DNA from: Favolaschia claudopus
Lineage: Eukaryota > Basidiomycota > Agaricomycetes > Agaricales > Mycenaceae
Direction of reading: 5' to 3'
NCBI GenBank assembly: GCA_037176885.1
Contig: JAWWNJ010000042.1
Coordinates: 1,426,001 to 1,490,000, forward strand
DNA: 64,000 bases
Both the position numbers and the translations under genes were made by a program. The notes beneath the pieces were generated by a model. It searched no databases. It was given only the letters and a program-made list of their open reading frames with translations, and had not been told where the DNA came from. Shown here piece by piece: positions 48,246 through 59,608 of the stretch (the stretch's first letter is position 1; every line of letters starts with the position of its first letter).

Positions 48246-49045
48246 ATGGGTTCCACTCGTCTGTTCAAACTTGATACCCGCCTGGATGGGTCAAAAATTT
48301 GACATCGGTGGACGTGGAAGGTGTATATAAATAAAAAAATCTGTAGTGGAATGTGTAAACTGTGTTTCGGAAGAATGTATTTTTGATTATTTGGAGTCTT
48401 GGACCAGATTCCTTGAGCTGTGGGATATCATTTCGATCGGTAACGTAACGTAACTGTTACGTTGAGTGACGAGTCACTGCGAGTCACTTTCTCTTCCCGA
48501 CCACAACAGCGCTGTTACTCATGGAGGGCGGACGCGGCGCGACGATAGTCTACTTCTCTTCACTGATCTGCTGGGATGGAGGCAATCGTCCCTCCGCGAC
48601 ACCACCGCCATGGCTCGCTATCCCTTCAAATAAGTAGATTCCGGGCCACAGCGGGCCACCATTGGGCCACCATTCATTTTCGTATACGTACCACGGCTAA
48701 TTACAAAGTTGGATGTGGGTTTCTCTCACTCGGAGCCTGCCTACCTACCGCTTTTACCCGCACTTACACGAACAGAGCGACAAATGGGCGCCGGGGCCTC
48801 AATCCCGGTGATCCCGGCATATATTTCCAGCACCCCAAGCGCGCTTCCGTCTATCCGCTTTGCCGCGATGCATACGTTGCTGGGTGCCGCACAGGCAAGT
48901 CCCGTATTACGATCCGAGTCTGCCCCGTATTTCTACTTCTCTGACTGATTTGCGCTTGTCACCCAGGATAACTTGGGATACTAAAGCGAGCCATCGACGC
49001 ATAATTTTCTCATAATTTCCCCTTCGTCTTCCCGCAAGCCAAGCA
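48246..49045. other. intergenic; no gene supported
   Basis: Contains short direct and inverted words (GTAACGTAACGTAACTG, then GAGTGACGAGTCACTGCG near 48440-48485). No gene seen. The end is the P450 promoter. Confidence 0.4.
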
Positions 49046-51545
49046 ATGCTCTCGCTGTCGCTTGGAGCGTCAGTAGCCGTCGCGCTAGGCGTCTATGCCA
49101 TTTACACGATATCCAAACTGTTATACGACGAGCTTACATCTCCGCTGAGGAAACTTCCCGGTCCCAAGTCCGACCACTGGATGTTGGGGAACAGGCAGCA
49201 GATGTTCAAAAACGCGAGTTTCATGATATTACACGCCCATTCGCTTGCTCAAAAATCTTTCGTTTATTCCCAAAAATAGTTCGATGGTCAGGAAGGCCGG
49301 TGGACCAAGGAATACGGTCGAAACATACGCATCAACGGGTTCTTTGGAGTCAGTGCATCTTGATATTCTTCCCTTTAGACAAACCACTGAACTCGATTTT
49401 GTTCCAGTTCAGCAATCTTTATACTACGGATACCAAAGCCATACAACACGTTCTTTCACATAGCTACATTTACCAGAAACCCGCACAGGGGCGCTACTCG
49501 CTGGGACGTATAGTGGGACCTGGTACGTCCCCGATTTGCGGGGATGGTTTCCAGAGAATATTAATTGTGGTATGAAGGTGTCCTCGTTGTGGAGGAAGAT
49601 GAGCACAAGAAGCAGGTGAGTGCTAGTCAATTTACCGACCTTCAGCTGACTGAGCATACGTTTTCAAAGCGCCGAATCATGGTGACAGATGCACTTTTTC
49701 AGTCTACCCTTTGGAACCTAACACGGCTCGACTCCAGAATCCGGCTTTCGGACCAACCCACCTTCGTGCTCTCACATCGCTCTTTGTTGAGAAGTCAAAA
49801 CAGGTTCGTAAACTCTCGTTTCAAATGCTCGTACCGCATTCAATGATGGTGATATTCTTCAGCTTCGAGACATTTGGACAACGAAAGCGACTCAAAGCGG
49901 AGGTTCTGTCAAGTTAAACGTTATTCCCGAATTCAGCACCGCTGCATTGGATATCATAGGCAAAGCAGGTGACGATGTTCATAGATCTCAGGGCTTTGAA
50001 CTTGACTGATTGCCCGACCCAGGCTTCAATTACGATTTCAAATCTCTCGGAAGTGCGCCGTCTCATGGCCACGGAAACGTGCGAGACGAGTTGCACGAAG
50101 CCTTCACAAAGGTATCTGCCGTAGGAGACATGGCGAAAACCCTCCTTGGCTTCATGCGAATGACATTCCCATTGTTAAGACCCATCTTGGTTTGTCCTCA
50201 TTATATCTCCGCTGCTTTGTCGTCGTCTCAAATCTCGTTCACTCAGCCCAAGACGAAGATTGACCACACCATCGACACTGCACAGGGTACTATGCGACGG
50301 ATCGGCATGGGTTTATTGGAGGAGAGCAAGCGTCAGGCTATGGCGGGTGCGGAGAGCCATACCGCCCGGGACTTACTCTCCTTGCTCGTCCGCGCCAACA
50401 TGGATAAAGATATCCCGGAATCGCAACGCATGTCCGATGACGATGTTCTCGCTCGTAGGTCATTCAGGGTCCGTTTATCATGACAGTTGCTGATGAAATC
50501 GTCGTCGATGGACAGAGGTGCCAACATTCCTTGTCGCTGGACACGAAACGTGAGTACTAGTCTGTTTCGCAATCCGAACTTGACTTGGTAAACTAATTGT
50601 TTCGCAGGACTAGGTACTCGTGATTTCCAGTTACCGTGTCTTGGGCTCACTGTGTCTGTAGCACTGCGGCCTCGTGGACTATATACGAATTGGCCAAGAA
50701 TCCAGAGCTTCAGAGCCGTCTTCGTGAAGATCTTTTATCGCTAGACAACGATACCCCTTCGATGGACGACCTGAACTCTCTGCCTTATCTGGACTGTGTC
50801 GTCCGTGAAACACTGCGCGCTAATGCTCCCGTCCCGATCACCTGTGAGTAGACCATTGCTCATAAATCTTCAACCTTCGACTGTCTCTTTACTGTGTTCG
50901 ATTTTTCTCTAGTCCGTACAGCCATGCGAGACGACATAATTCCTCTGGGATCTCCTTACACTGATCGAAATGGACTTGTACACGACACACTGGAGTACAT
51001 ATCTCGTTTCTATTCACCGTCCACCGAATGAGCTGATAATATGACAGGATTCGCAAAGGTCAATGGATTGTCATACCCATTCTGTCGGTAAACCGAGATC
51101 CGGACATCTGGGGTGCGGACTCTTTGGAATATATGTGCGATTCCTCAAATCCTCACCACCCAAAAGAGAGCTGATTCCCATCATCTTACTAATTCAGCCC
51201 TGAGCGATGGCAGCGCACGCCCTCCATCTCCACCAACATTCCCGGTGTTTGGAGTCAAATGCTCAGCTTCCTTGGCGGACCTCGAGCATGCATCGGATTC
51301 AGGTTCTCCATCATTGAGTATGTTCAAATCCTTATCCCCCGCCGATGAGGTGTTCACCGATTGATGTTTGTAGGTTGAAAGCCCTGTTATTTACGCTTGT
51401 CCGAACCCTGGAGTTTGAGCTCGCCGTCCCCGCGGGGGACGTAGGGCGTACAATCACGCCGATTGTGCAACTCCCCATCGTGAGGAGTGATGTCGATGCA
51501 GGCAGTCAGTTACCCGTGTTGATCAAGCCTTTCGTTCCCGCATGA
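49046..51545 (+). CDS. cytochrome P450 monooxygenase, 543 aa, 16 exons
   Basis: Exons: 49046-49213, 49280-49348, 49408-49522, 49578-49615, 49670-49681, 49738-49803, 49863-49968, 50023-50189, 50247-50454, 50516-50549, 50608-50613, 50662-50843, 50913-50994, 51048-51134, 51198-51317, 51374-51545. An N-terminal membrane anchor (residues 1-25) precedes the proline-rich hinge [12 protein letters not shown]. Helix I is LVAGHETTSTAASW (about 322-335), the K-helix ExxR is ETLR (379-382), PERW is at 448-451, and the heme loop is [13 protein letters not shown] with Cys478. It would be an ER-membrane oxidase using electrons from a reductase; the substrate cannot be told. The first intron is GC-AG. Exon 5 is 12 nt and exon 11 is 6 nt. 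The frame is intact. Confidence 0.93.
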
Positions 51546-52921
51546 GTTGTGAAAACGATTACTTAGGTCGCCCTTAGTTCGGACCAAATACGTACTCTAT
51601 ATGAACTATGGAGTAGTGGAATCTTCAGATATAGTCAGCTCAATTTCAATCCGAGGCAAAGATTTGATACGAGCCCAAGGTACAGTTGAACAATGAGAAA
51701 TCTGCAGCTCGAATTTCCCGTGCCATTGATGAATCCATTACTTTCAGTCTGCGAAAGCACAGAAAGACTCAGATGAAATGATATCATTCCCAGATTTTGC
51801 GGTTTTCTCCCTCAGTACATACTTTTTTCCAGTACTTACGGCAATGGCTGTGTTACAGCGTGACGTCACAATCATGGTCTTCCGCAAACTACGATCTTCC
51901 TCTTATCATAACTCGAACTGCAGGTGAGTCTTTCAGCTCTTTCTACCGCAAGATAGGCGAGTAATCATCTCCGCAATCAAGAACCGCGATGGTCATTGGT
52001 CACTATGACTGTCAGTACTGACCAAGTGCTGACCCCGGACGGTTTCCGTTTGGTCTCCGTCGACTCCGATCCGACTCGGAGTCCGCTGTCATTTTCGTGT
52101 CACTGCATTGGCCATTGGAATACTGTACAACCCGGTTGCGAATTGACCGAGGTTTGCTCTTTGGTGAAAGCAATTCAAAGCATGCCTTGGAATTTCCGGG
52201 CTTGTTTGCGATGAGAACTCGGCCATTGACGTCGCGCAAGTCATTCCTGGCTACGAATATATGAGCTCCAGCTCTCCGCGACAGCCGAGGCCACACCATC
52301 GTCGCATGGAGGCTAATTAACACCACTTTTACCCAAAGTCTCCCAAATTTCCCTTGGTATCACCAAATGCACATTTTTACGCCATACATCCTCGCACGCC
52401 GAATCTAGGGTTCCGTTTCGCTTGCTCTTTTGACTGACAGCATTACTGCGCACCGCGTTAATGTCTCCTCGGCTTGAACGCCGACCCAATGCCGTCGATC
52501 GAAATATTCGCTGGTCCCACACGGAAACGCATGCACGTTCAATATGCGCGCGCAAGAACCTTCTCGTTGCTTGTCTGCGTCTGTTCTGGCTTCTTTCCCG
52601 GTAAAAATACCTCGATACCGATCGTTATTTTGAGCTCATCGAAGAATCGGAGCCTCACCACATTCAGGATCGTGGAAGCCCCATGACCGTCATGGGAGAG
52701 TTTTTGTGATGTATTTGATTCGAACCTTCGAATCGCACCACTAACTTTTTTCAAGGATTACCAATACCTCGAAAACGGTACTCAGTTCTACACGCTCGGT
52801 ACATGGGGAAAATAAAACCCCCACGCTAATTGGTTTAAAAACACCACCGACTTTCCCGTGAGGCAATACCGCTTTTCTCCCCTCCAATCTCCCCTCCTCT
52901 TCCTCCCTACGATAACCAAAA
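51546..52921. other. intergenic; no gene supported
   Basis: Only short, non-protein-like frames. The last 150 bases are the promoter/leader of the cupredoxin-like gene. Confidence 0.4.
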
Positions 52922-53964
52922 ATGCGTTTTGCTTCAGTCGTAGCGACGTTGGTGGCTGCTGTTGCTGTCTCTGCTCAAAATCAGGTATGCAGTGTGTCTC
53001 CATCGAGTAGGTCGACCGACTGAGATGATTGCTGCAGACCATGACCATCCAAGTTGGGGCGGAAGTGGATACCCAGGGCGGAATCTTCCAGTTCATTCCC
53101 AACTCGATAATGGCGCCGAATGGGACCGTAGTGAACTTCAGATTCAGCGGAATGTGCGTTCTGCAGTTCTTGTTTTTTTCTTTCAAGACGACATAATGAA
53201 TTTACTGTGTGTCGCAGCCCGGGGAATCACAGCGTCACCCAGGCTTCGTTCAATTCTCCTTGTCAACCCCTCGCCGGAGGCTTCGACTCCGGTTGGGTGG
53301 AGATTCTGCAAAACACGACCGGTGGAACGCCTCTTCCTTCCTGGAATCTCACGATAACTAACGACCAAATCCGTGCGTTTCTCGATCCTCGTCGGATACG
53401 AACTTATTCATTGATGAAACCAGCCATCTGGTTCTTCTGCAAGCAACTTCTCCCGTCCCCTCATTGCCCGGCTGGTAAACATTTATCTTGCACTGACGAA
53501 TATAAGCGTTGCCTTACCCGTGAATCTCACTTCTAGGCATGGTCGGTGTGATCAACGTCCAACCGGGCGCAAACAGCCTTTCAGCTTTCAGGTCGAAAGC
53601 GCAATCTGACAACAGCCCCGGTGTACGTTTTCTTCTCTCCTTCATCGTCTTCCTGTCATTCAGCATACTCACTCATTCCCCTCCCTTCTTTCCGGCTATT
53701 TTTGTGTCGCAGCAAGAGCAAGGCGGTCTCGTCGGCATGGGTGCCTCGGCGTCGGCTGATCCCGAAGTCCCCAGCGCCTTCGCTACACTCTTCAAAGGCA
53801 CTGCCAGTGCGACTGCAACTGCGCCCGCAGGTGGAAGCGGTAGCGCTGGTGGTGCCGGACCAACCAATTCAGCGCCTTCGGGCGGAGCGGTTTCTCTCGG
53901 GTTAAATATGAACCTTCTCGTGTTGGTTCTGGGTGTGTTGGCTGGTGGCGCACTGGTCAATTGA
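52922..53964 (+). CDS. secreted cupredoxin-like, GPI-anchored Ser/Gly-rich protein, 240 aa
   Basis: Six exons (52922-52984, 53038-53153, 53218-53372, 53424-53474, 53537-53622, 53713-53964) join in phase. MRFASVVATLVAAVAVSA is a signal peptide. The domain TMTIQVGAEVDTQGGIFQF ... NGTVVNFRF ... PGNHSVTQASF ... CQPLAGGFDSG ... WFFCKQLLPSPHCPAGMVG matches fungal extracellular cupredoxin-like proteins. The usual copper ligand positions are present: His in NHSVTQ, Cys in FFC, His in PHC and Met in GMVG. A Ser/Ala/Thr/Gly linker and a hydrophobic C-terminus (LLVLVLGVLAGGALVN) indicate a GPI anchor. The last intron is 90 bp and its donor is the GTACGT after CCCGGT. Confidence 0.88.
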
Positions 53965-54297
53965 GAAAATACGGGCTGAATATCATGAAACGTTCAAAGG
54001 AGTCGGTGATTGCAGTAGATGATTCTCTGTCTGTCAGTTCTTCATTGCTCCTCACTTATTTACTTACGATAACGTTTCACTCGTAAACTCTCTGAACTCG
54101 TATCGTATATTCAATTATGCTAGTAGCTGTTCCCGTCGATCTTCAATCTTCATCCCGTTTCTATACATAAAGCGTCGTTTGCCTAGCTATCACAAACTAA
54201 GTCCTACATATCTCTCGCGAAGAATTAAACGAGATTCAGAGAGCTGTTTATTGTTCGGGCTTTATTTTCAGGGATGAGCTATATCATCTCACCATCG
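53965..54297. other. intergenic between converging genes
   Basis: AT-rich 3' flanks of the cupredoxin-like gene (plus) and the small secreted protein (minus). Nothing else seen. Confidence 0.5.
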
Positions 54298-54593
54298 TCA
54301 GACAGCAACCTCCGAACCAGCGCGGTGGTATTTTCCGCCAAAAGAAGGGCTCCACAGCTTGAGAGAGGGACGCTGCGAGGGCCAAAGACGGGGATCAACT
54401 TCATTAGTTCCATTTCATTTAAATTGTCGTGACTTCCGCCTACCTCATCAAGGGTCTTTGCGGGGTGAGGGAGCTACACATGCAGGTTTCAAGATCATGG
54501 GTGTCTTGAAGAATTCTATTAATTCGAACGTACAAAAAGCCCATGAGCTGCGATAACAGTTGCGAGCACTGTGAGTACGTAGGCGAATTTCAT
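54298..54593 (-). CDS. small secreted protein, 54 aa, three exons
   Basis: Minus-strand exons 54534-54593, 54444-54473 and 54298-54372 (60, 30 and 75 bp) join in phase. The product starts with a clear signal peptide (MKFAYVLTVLATVIAAHG) and continues LFLPHPAKTLDE, RPSLKLWSPSFGGKY and HRAGSEVAV. A TATA-like word (TATAAATA) lies at 54671-54678, 78 bases upstream of the ATG. There are no cysteines and no CaaX box, so it is not a classic fungal pheromone. A secreted peptide or effector-like role is possible. The model depends on two short introns but each has consensus ends. Confidence 0.6.
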
Positions 54594-55403
54594 TGTCGGA
54601 GGCAGTCAACTGGAGAAGGACGTGTCGAGTAACTGACCGAGGAACTGACCTAACGATCATTGCGAAGCGATATTTATATAGGCCTCAAAGTTCATTCTAG
54701 ATTCGGCAAGGCGGGGCATTCAGCAGGGTAATATCAGGGTTGGACTTCGTACCTTGTCTTAGCAGATGCAGAACAGGCAATTGGGTGCGCATTCAGTCTA
54801 GGGCTAATTTTCTAACACCCTAGAACACATCATCTTGGGCTTGAGCGGAGGCGAGTTGCACTGGTTACTGGTGGTCCTCATACAGGTACATTTACCCAGA
54901 TAGGATCATGACTCGCGAGCACGCCATACAGCTTAGAGCGAAAAGCGACAGGGACTTGTCAGTATTCAGTCCAAGGCAACTAGGGTTGGGAATTGCAACA
55001 TTCAGGTTCATATTGATAGTATGACCGGACCTGAATTTGGGTGCTATTGAGTACATCTAACATTTTTAGTTAGGCTTGGGATTCGGATTCTCAATGGAAT
55101 TCTTGAAAACTCTCGAATCTTCGAGTGTTGACCGTGTTTCGCCTTGACAAAACGGGATAAAAAATCTCGATTGTACTGCGCTGCTCGGGTTCGAGTAATG
55201 AAAAGCGGCTAATCAAAGTGGCTCCATGCATCTCAACTTGTCAACTCGTGCTACGTTGTTTCATCGGACACAATACAGTAGTCGATGAAAAAGATCATCT
55301 TACGTGACGCGTCGCGTTTGAGTCACGAGACCGCGTCGCGCGACGTGGGAAGAGCGCCACCGTGACTATGTGACTGCAGCCCACTTTCTCTGCTCCGTCG
55401 GAC
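54594..55403. other. intergenic; no gene supported
   Basis: Includes the promoter of the minus-strand small secreted gene. Nothing else recognised. Confidence 0.4.
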
Positions 55404-56061
55404 TAGTGATGTCAAGGTTCGGTCCGGAAATCGGTTCGAACCTGAACCGAACTGGACCGAACGCTGCGTTCAGGTTCAGGGTTCGGAATTTCCCTGAACC
55501 GAACGCGAAATTGACGTTCAGGGTTCGGGCGATGAGGGCTGCGTTCAGAACGCGTTCGAACGCCGAACGCGAAAGCGCATCAATATTTCATCAAATCGTC
55601 ATTTTGAACCGAAATTCAGACCTCACAGCGTTGATCCGAGGTGTAGATACCTTGCAACCAAGATGTTGGCAACTGTTGGCAATCAGTTCCATCTGTAACG
55701 CCGTTGCGGGTCAAATGCAAGTCCATTGATGGCGCATCAGCGAGGCACGAGTATTCGGCCGATGTTTCCCTCGCACATATTTGAGCTGTTTGGTGTCACG
55801 AAAGGGCAGACAGCGGAGAACTAAGCTTCAGGACATACCAGGAGTGCGAGGGAAGCCCCAAATATTTTTCTCGAGCACACTTTTTCGACCCCGGAAATTG
55901 CCGAGCTGGGAAAGGTTCGAACGCGTTCGAACGCCGAACCGAACCTGAACGCGCGTTCAGGTTCAGAGTTCGGTGATTGACTGAACCGAACGCAACGTTC
56001 AGGTTCGGGGTTCGCAGAAAAGAGCCCCGAACCTGAACCGAACCGAACCTTGACATCACTA
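55404..56061. mobile_element. hAT-like non-autonomous element rich in GGTTC/GAACC
   Basis: The left end TAGTGATGTCAAGGTTCGGT is matched by its reverse complement at the right end (ACCGAACCTTGACATCACTA). Inside, GAACC and GGTTC words and CGAACGCGTTCG-type palindromes recur at both sides. There is no transposase. The TAGTGATGTCAA-type terminus recalls hAT elements, but the flanks (CGTCGGAC left, CGAGTCCG right) are not a clean 8-bp duplication. A 119-aa plus-strand frame inside it is an artefact of the repeats. Confidence 0.7.
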
Positions 56062-56496
56062 CGAGTCCGTCCATCTGTCATTCCAGACACCATAACAAAC
56101 TTCTTCAGCCTTTCACCAATCCATCCAGAAGCCCTCACAGGCTAATCCGTTTCACTTTTGGACAGTCAAACCATGATTTCTCGGCAACTTATTGGGGACC
56201 TTCGAACTTGCAGCGGACCTTCCAGGACTCGGATTCAATGGCTAGGTTCTCGAATGATTTTCGCAGTTTGAACATGTCAATATCAGGACGAAGAAATAGA
56301 ACATACCTACGGTATCATCTCTCTTCACTGGCAGATGTCTACATTCCTGAAAATTGCTCTCAATCCGACTGTCATACCTCCATCGATCTGCCTGCCACAC
56401 AGGTTGCTACCCGTTACGCCTCATAGTCCGAGCGTCCTGATCTCAAGACCCATATTCCTTTCGACCTCCTCGAGGTGCTGCCGCAACAATTGGAGA

Positions 56497-58268
56497 ATGC
56501 GCGGTCCACGCCCATGGCCACCTTTCGCTCGTTGCTCGGTTCTCGCTCTCCTCGTTCTTTTCTGCGGCCTGGTCAGCAGCCTCGCCGTAAATCGCACCAT
56601 AGATGATGTCTTCGGAGACAGTGTCACTGGAGATATGGTGCAATATCTGCCCCAAGTCCCTGCTAGCGAGGGATCTCTGTGGTTCAACCAGACGACCTGC
56701 AGCGGATGCCTAAACGTCCCGGAAGCAAGTCTGACCTTCGACCATACTTGGACCGCAGCCCGGTATCTTGCGGATGTTGGCTCTATGTCGATCAGCTTGA
56801 AGTTTACGGGTGCGCATTGTTTTATCAAATTTCTTTCTTCAATATTTCTTATCTGCGAGTCAGGAAACGCTATCTATGTTTTCTTCGTCATACCGAACTT
56901 TGGCGTGAATTCGAATCTGGCGAGCGCCGTATTGTGCGATTTCTTCATCGATGAAGTGCATGTTGGGAGCTTCAGTCATCAGTCGGACGGGAGTGGGCTT
57001 TTCGACTATGGAGCGCTGGTCTATCAAAATACTAGCATTCCCGACGGAAATCATGTCCTTCTCATCGAGACAACCGGCGCAGATCCTGCGGTAATTATAT
57101 TCGATCGGGTGATTTACACGTATGTTTCTTTATTCTCATTCTCCCAGGCGAGCTGAGACACAAAGACAGAGTTGACGTTTCTGATGCTCCGACTTCTTCT
57201 TCCCCTCCTCCGCCGGTTCACACATTGGCAATGTCCAACCCATCGCCAACAGAGTCAGCCTCTCCTGACGATACGGATTCGCCGGAAAGTCAGAGAGGCG
57301 ACCGAATTTCCACTCAGTCTGACTCGCTTCCGCAATTCCCATCCTCCGCTCCTTCAACAACTGCGACCGTTTTGACTTCGATTTTACCCTTCCAGGTGAC
57401 AGATCTCCCATCGCAAGGTCACCCTTCTGTACCCACCAACACATCGCCGGATAATGCCCAAGCCTCCGGCGTCTCGAAGAACTCTACGGTGCTCATCATC
57501 GTCGGAACGATTGTCGGCACTGTAGTTTTATGCATTCTTGTTCTTCTCTGTTTCATGTTATACCGCCGACGCCGCGCCCGGCGCGCTGCGACAGGGACAA
57601 TTAGCTCTTTCGATCTTCTTGACGATAATCCTCGTCCGCCGCAGATGCAAAGATCGATGGATCAAATCTCTCCCGCCCAGGCTTTGTCTGCAGCTCGTCG
57701 GCGACCCCTACCGGGACTTCCCATTTCGGAACAGTACTGCGGACGTTCCATCCAAGCAACTCAAATGAAACCATCGATAGAATCTCTGTCTGCCGTCGCT
57801 GGCCACTATGAATCAAACTCCCCCCGCTTTCCAGGCGCTTCGGGATCAGGATACCACAGCCCCCAATCCTCCGTTTCCAGCTTCTCCGACGCACACTCCG
57901 ATCTACACATCCACATCCCAATGTCAACTTTCCATCCCGTCCCTTCACCACTCAGCCTCACTCCTTCCCACACACCAACCAACTCCCAATCGCATTCGTT
58001 CGCATCGCATGGACACGGGCATTCACCCATTACACGAAACGGGATACCCATGTCTCCCGAACAGGCGGATGTTGTGCGCGGAATCGTGCTAGGCACGGTC
58101 GCCGTGGACTCCGCTAGTATGCGCGAGGACTCAGTTTATAGTGCGGGCACAGACGCGGCGCTAGTGAACGAAGATGATTTGTGGAGTTCCCCTGTTATGC
58201 ACGTCGACAGCGGTATTCGGTTTAGCCGCGCGTTGATGGAGTTGCCGCCCCAGTACGCCGCTACTTGA
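56497..58268 (+). CDS. single-pass membrane protein with extracellular domain, 555 aa
   Basis: Three exons (56497-56809, 56864-57119, 57170-58268). The N-terminal hydrophobic stretch (SVLALLVLFCGLVSSLA) is a signal peptide. The ectodomain has Cys pairs, N-glycosylation sites (NRT, NQT, NTS) and a beta-sandwich look (SMSISLKFTGNAIYVFFVIPN ... GNHVLLIETTG), as in many basidiomycete membrane proteins with a galactose-binding-like fold. A Ser/Thr/Pro linker leads to a transmembrane helix at about 297-319 (VLIIVGTIVGTVVLCILVLL) and a basic stop (YRRRRARRAA). The long cytoplasmic tail is Ser/Pro/His-rich. It may sense the cell surface or wall; that is inference. The first intron is 54 bp and open. 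Confidence 0.85.
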
Positions 58269-58886
58269 GTTCATTCTGGATCATAATATGGGAGTCTTTC
58301 GTTGTTTCTGATGGACATGGATTCTCATGCATCTGTAACTAGTTATACAACTGCTATCGCCACGGCTTCATCACTCTCCGTAGGGACTTCTCATCTCTAT
58401 ACAGCTGCAATATAGCAAAGTGGGCACGGAGCCGTCATAGCGTCTCTTGCGGCGCCCGGAACGAGTTGCAGAGTATTCATCCTGTCTTGGATCTGTCGAA
58501 CCATTGCTTTCTCTTACTTCGCTTCGCTCCGATATCGAATGCAAGAAGTTCAAGGTTCTTACTCCTTCATTGCAACCTTCCACGAGAGAACCGCAGACGC
58601 TCGAGGCTCGCCCAGACCATACAAGCTCCGTGGAATATTCTTCTAAGTAAAAGGTCAGAAAAGCCCTTCCATCGTTGAATGATGATACCCGCCGATTTGC
58701 GTCATAAGCGCTCCTCACTCCCAACGTGGGCGACACCTGCATTACACTTCCGAGGCATTGTATGCCACGCTCATCTTCAGCATTACATACGCCGGCCATT
58801 CTCGACAATATAAAGCTGCTGATTCGCCGAGCACACCCCTCAGTTCAAACACCCTCGTCGAAGTACCAGCGAAAAGCTCTACCGCC
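58269..58886. other. intergenic
   Basis: No gene supported. A TATA-like word (ACAATATAAAG) occurs near 58807, upstream of the cysteine-rich gene. Confidence 0.45.
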
Positions 58887-59310
58887 ATGCAATTCTCCTC
58901 TTTCCTCGCCCTCATCGCCATCGTTGGCGCTTCTACTGTCCTTGCTGCGGATATCCCTCTCGTCCAGGCGGATTTCCCCCGTGCACCGTCAGCCTGAAAT
59001 CCGAATGTGCGCATTACGACCGGTGCTTCGCGCCCGCAGTCAATGAGCATGGGGAGACGTGCTGCATCAATAGCAAAATAGGGCATTGCGCATTTTTCGG
59101 GGGTGGGTTCGATGATTGTGAATTCTTGGTTAGCACGGAGAAGGTCAGATTCATTAATTTTATTTTCCCGTCGACGGGGACTATGATACTGATGTTTTGT
59201 TCGTTTCTCTAGGTCTGCAATCGGGTTGTACCGCGGATGAAGTTCGAGTAGAGATGATCGCTAGCGTCTGCAATGTCAATCTCCCTTTGGCGTGTGACTC
59301 TTGCATTTAG
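58887..59310 (+). pseudogene. cysteine-rich small secreted protein with a one-base frameshift
   Basis: The ATG at 58887 opens a good signal peptide (MQFSSFLALIAIVGASTVLA). The frame then stops at about 58995. One base out of frame, starting in the C-run at 58974-58979, a cysteine-rich chain continues (TVSLKSECAHYDRCF, ETCCINSK, GHCAFFGGGFDDC). It splices through a 95-bp intron (59118-59212) to a second exon with CTADEV, SVCNVN and ACDSCI, ending at 59310. About eleven cysteines are present. The likely event is loss of one base, or a sequencing error at the homopolymer. No splice site explains the shift. Confidence 0.6.
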
Positions 59311-59608
59311 TATGAGACAACGAACGAATGGTCCGGTCAGTAAGTATCATCTTAAACCGTTGTATCTTATTTGGTAAGTTCTGGCCGTGATAAAGGTTGA
59401 GTTATACGGCAATAAGTAGTTTGAGTTTTGTATTGTTATACTTGCATCATCGCAGACGGCATTTTGCCAAGCACTTTCGTTCATCTGCAAGACCATTCGA
59501 AATTAGAACAAGACACGCCTAAGTCACGTGGCCGCGGCACCATCGTTGATTGGCGCTGATTGTGCGCTGATTTGCCATCGATCATTTTGCACTTTGCCTT
59601 CCACCACC

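Noticed and set aside
55370..55729. 119-aa plus-strand frame
   Set aside because: Built from the GGTTC/GAACC repeats of the hAT-like element.
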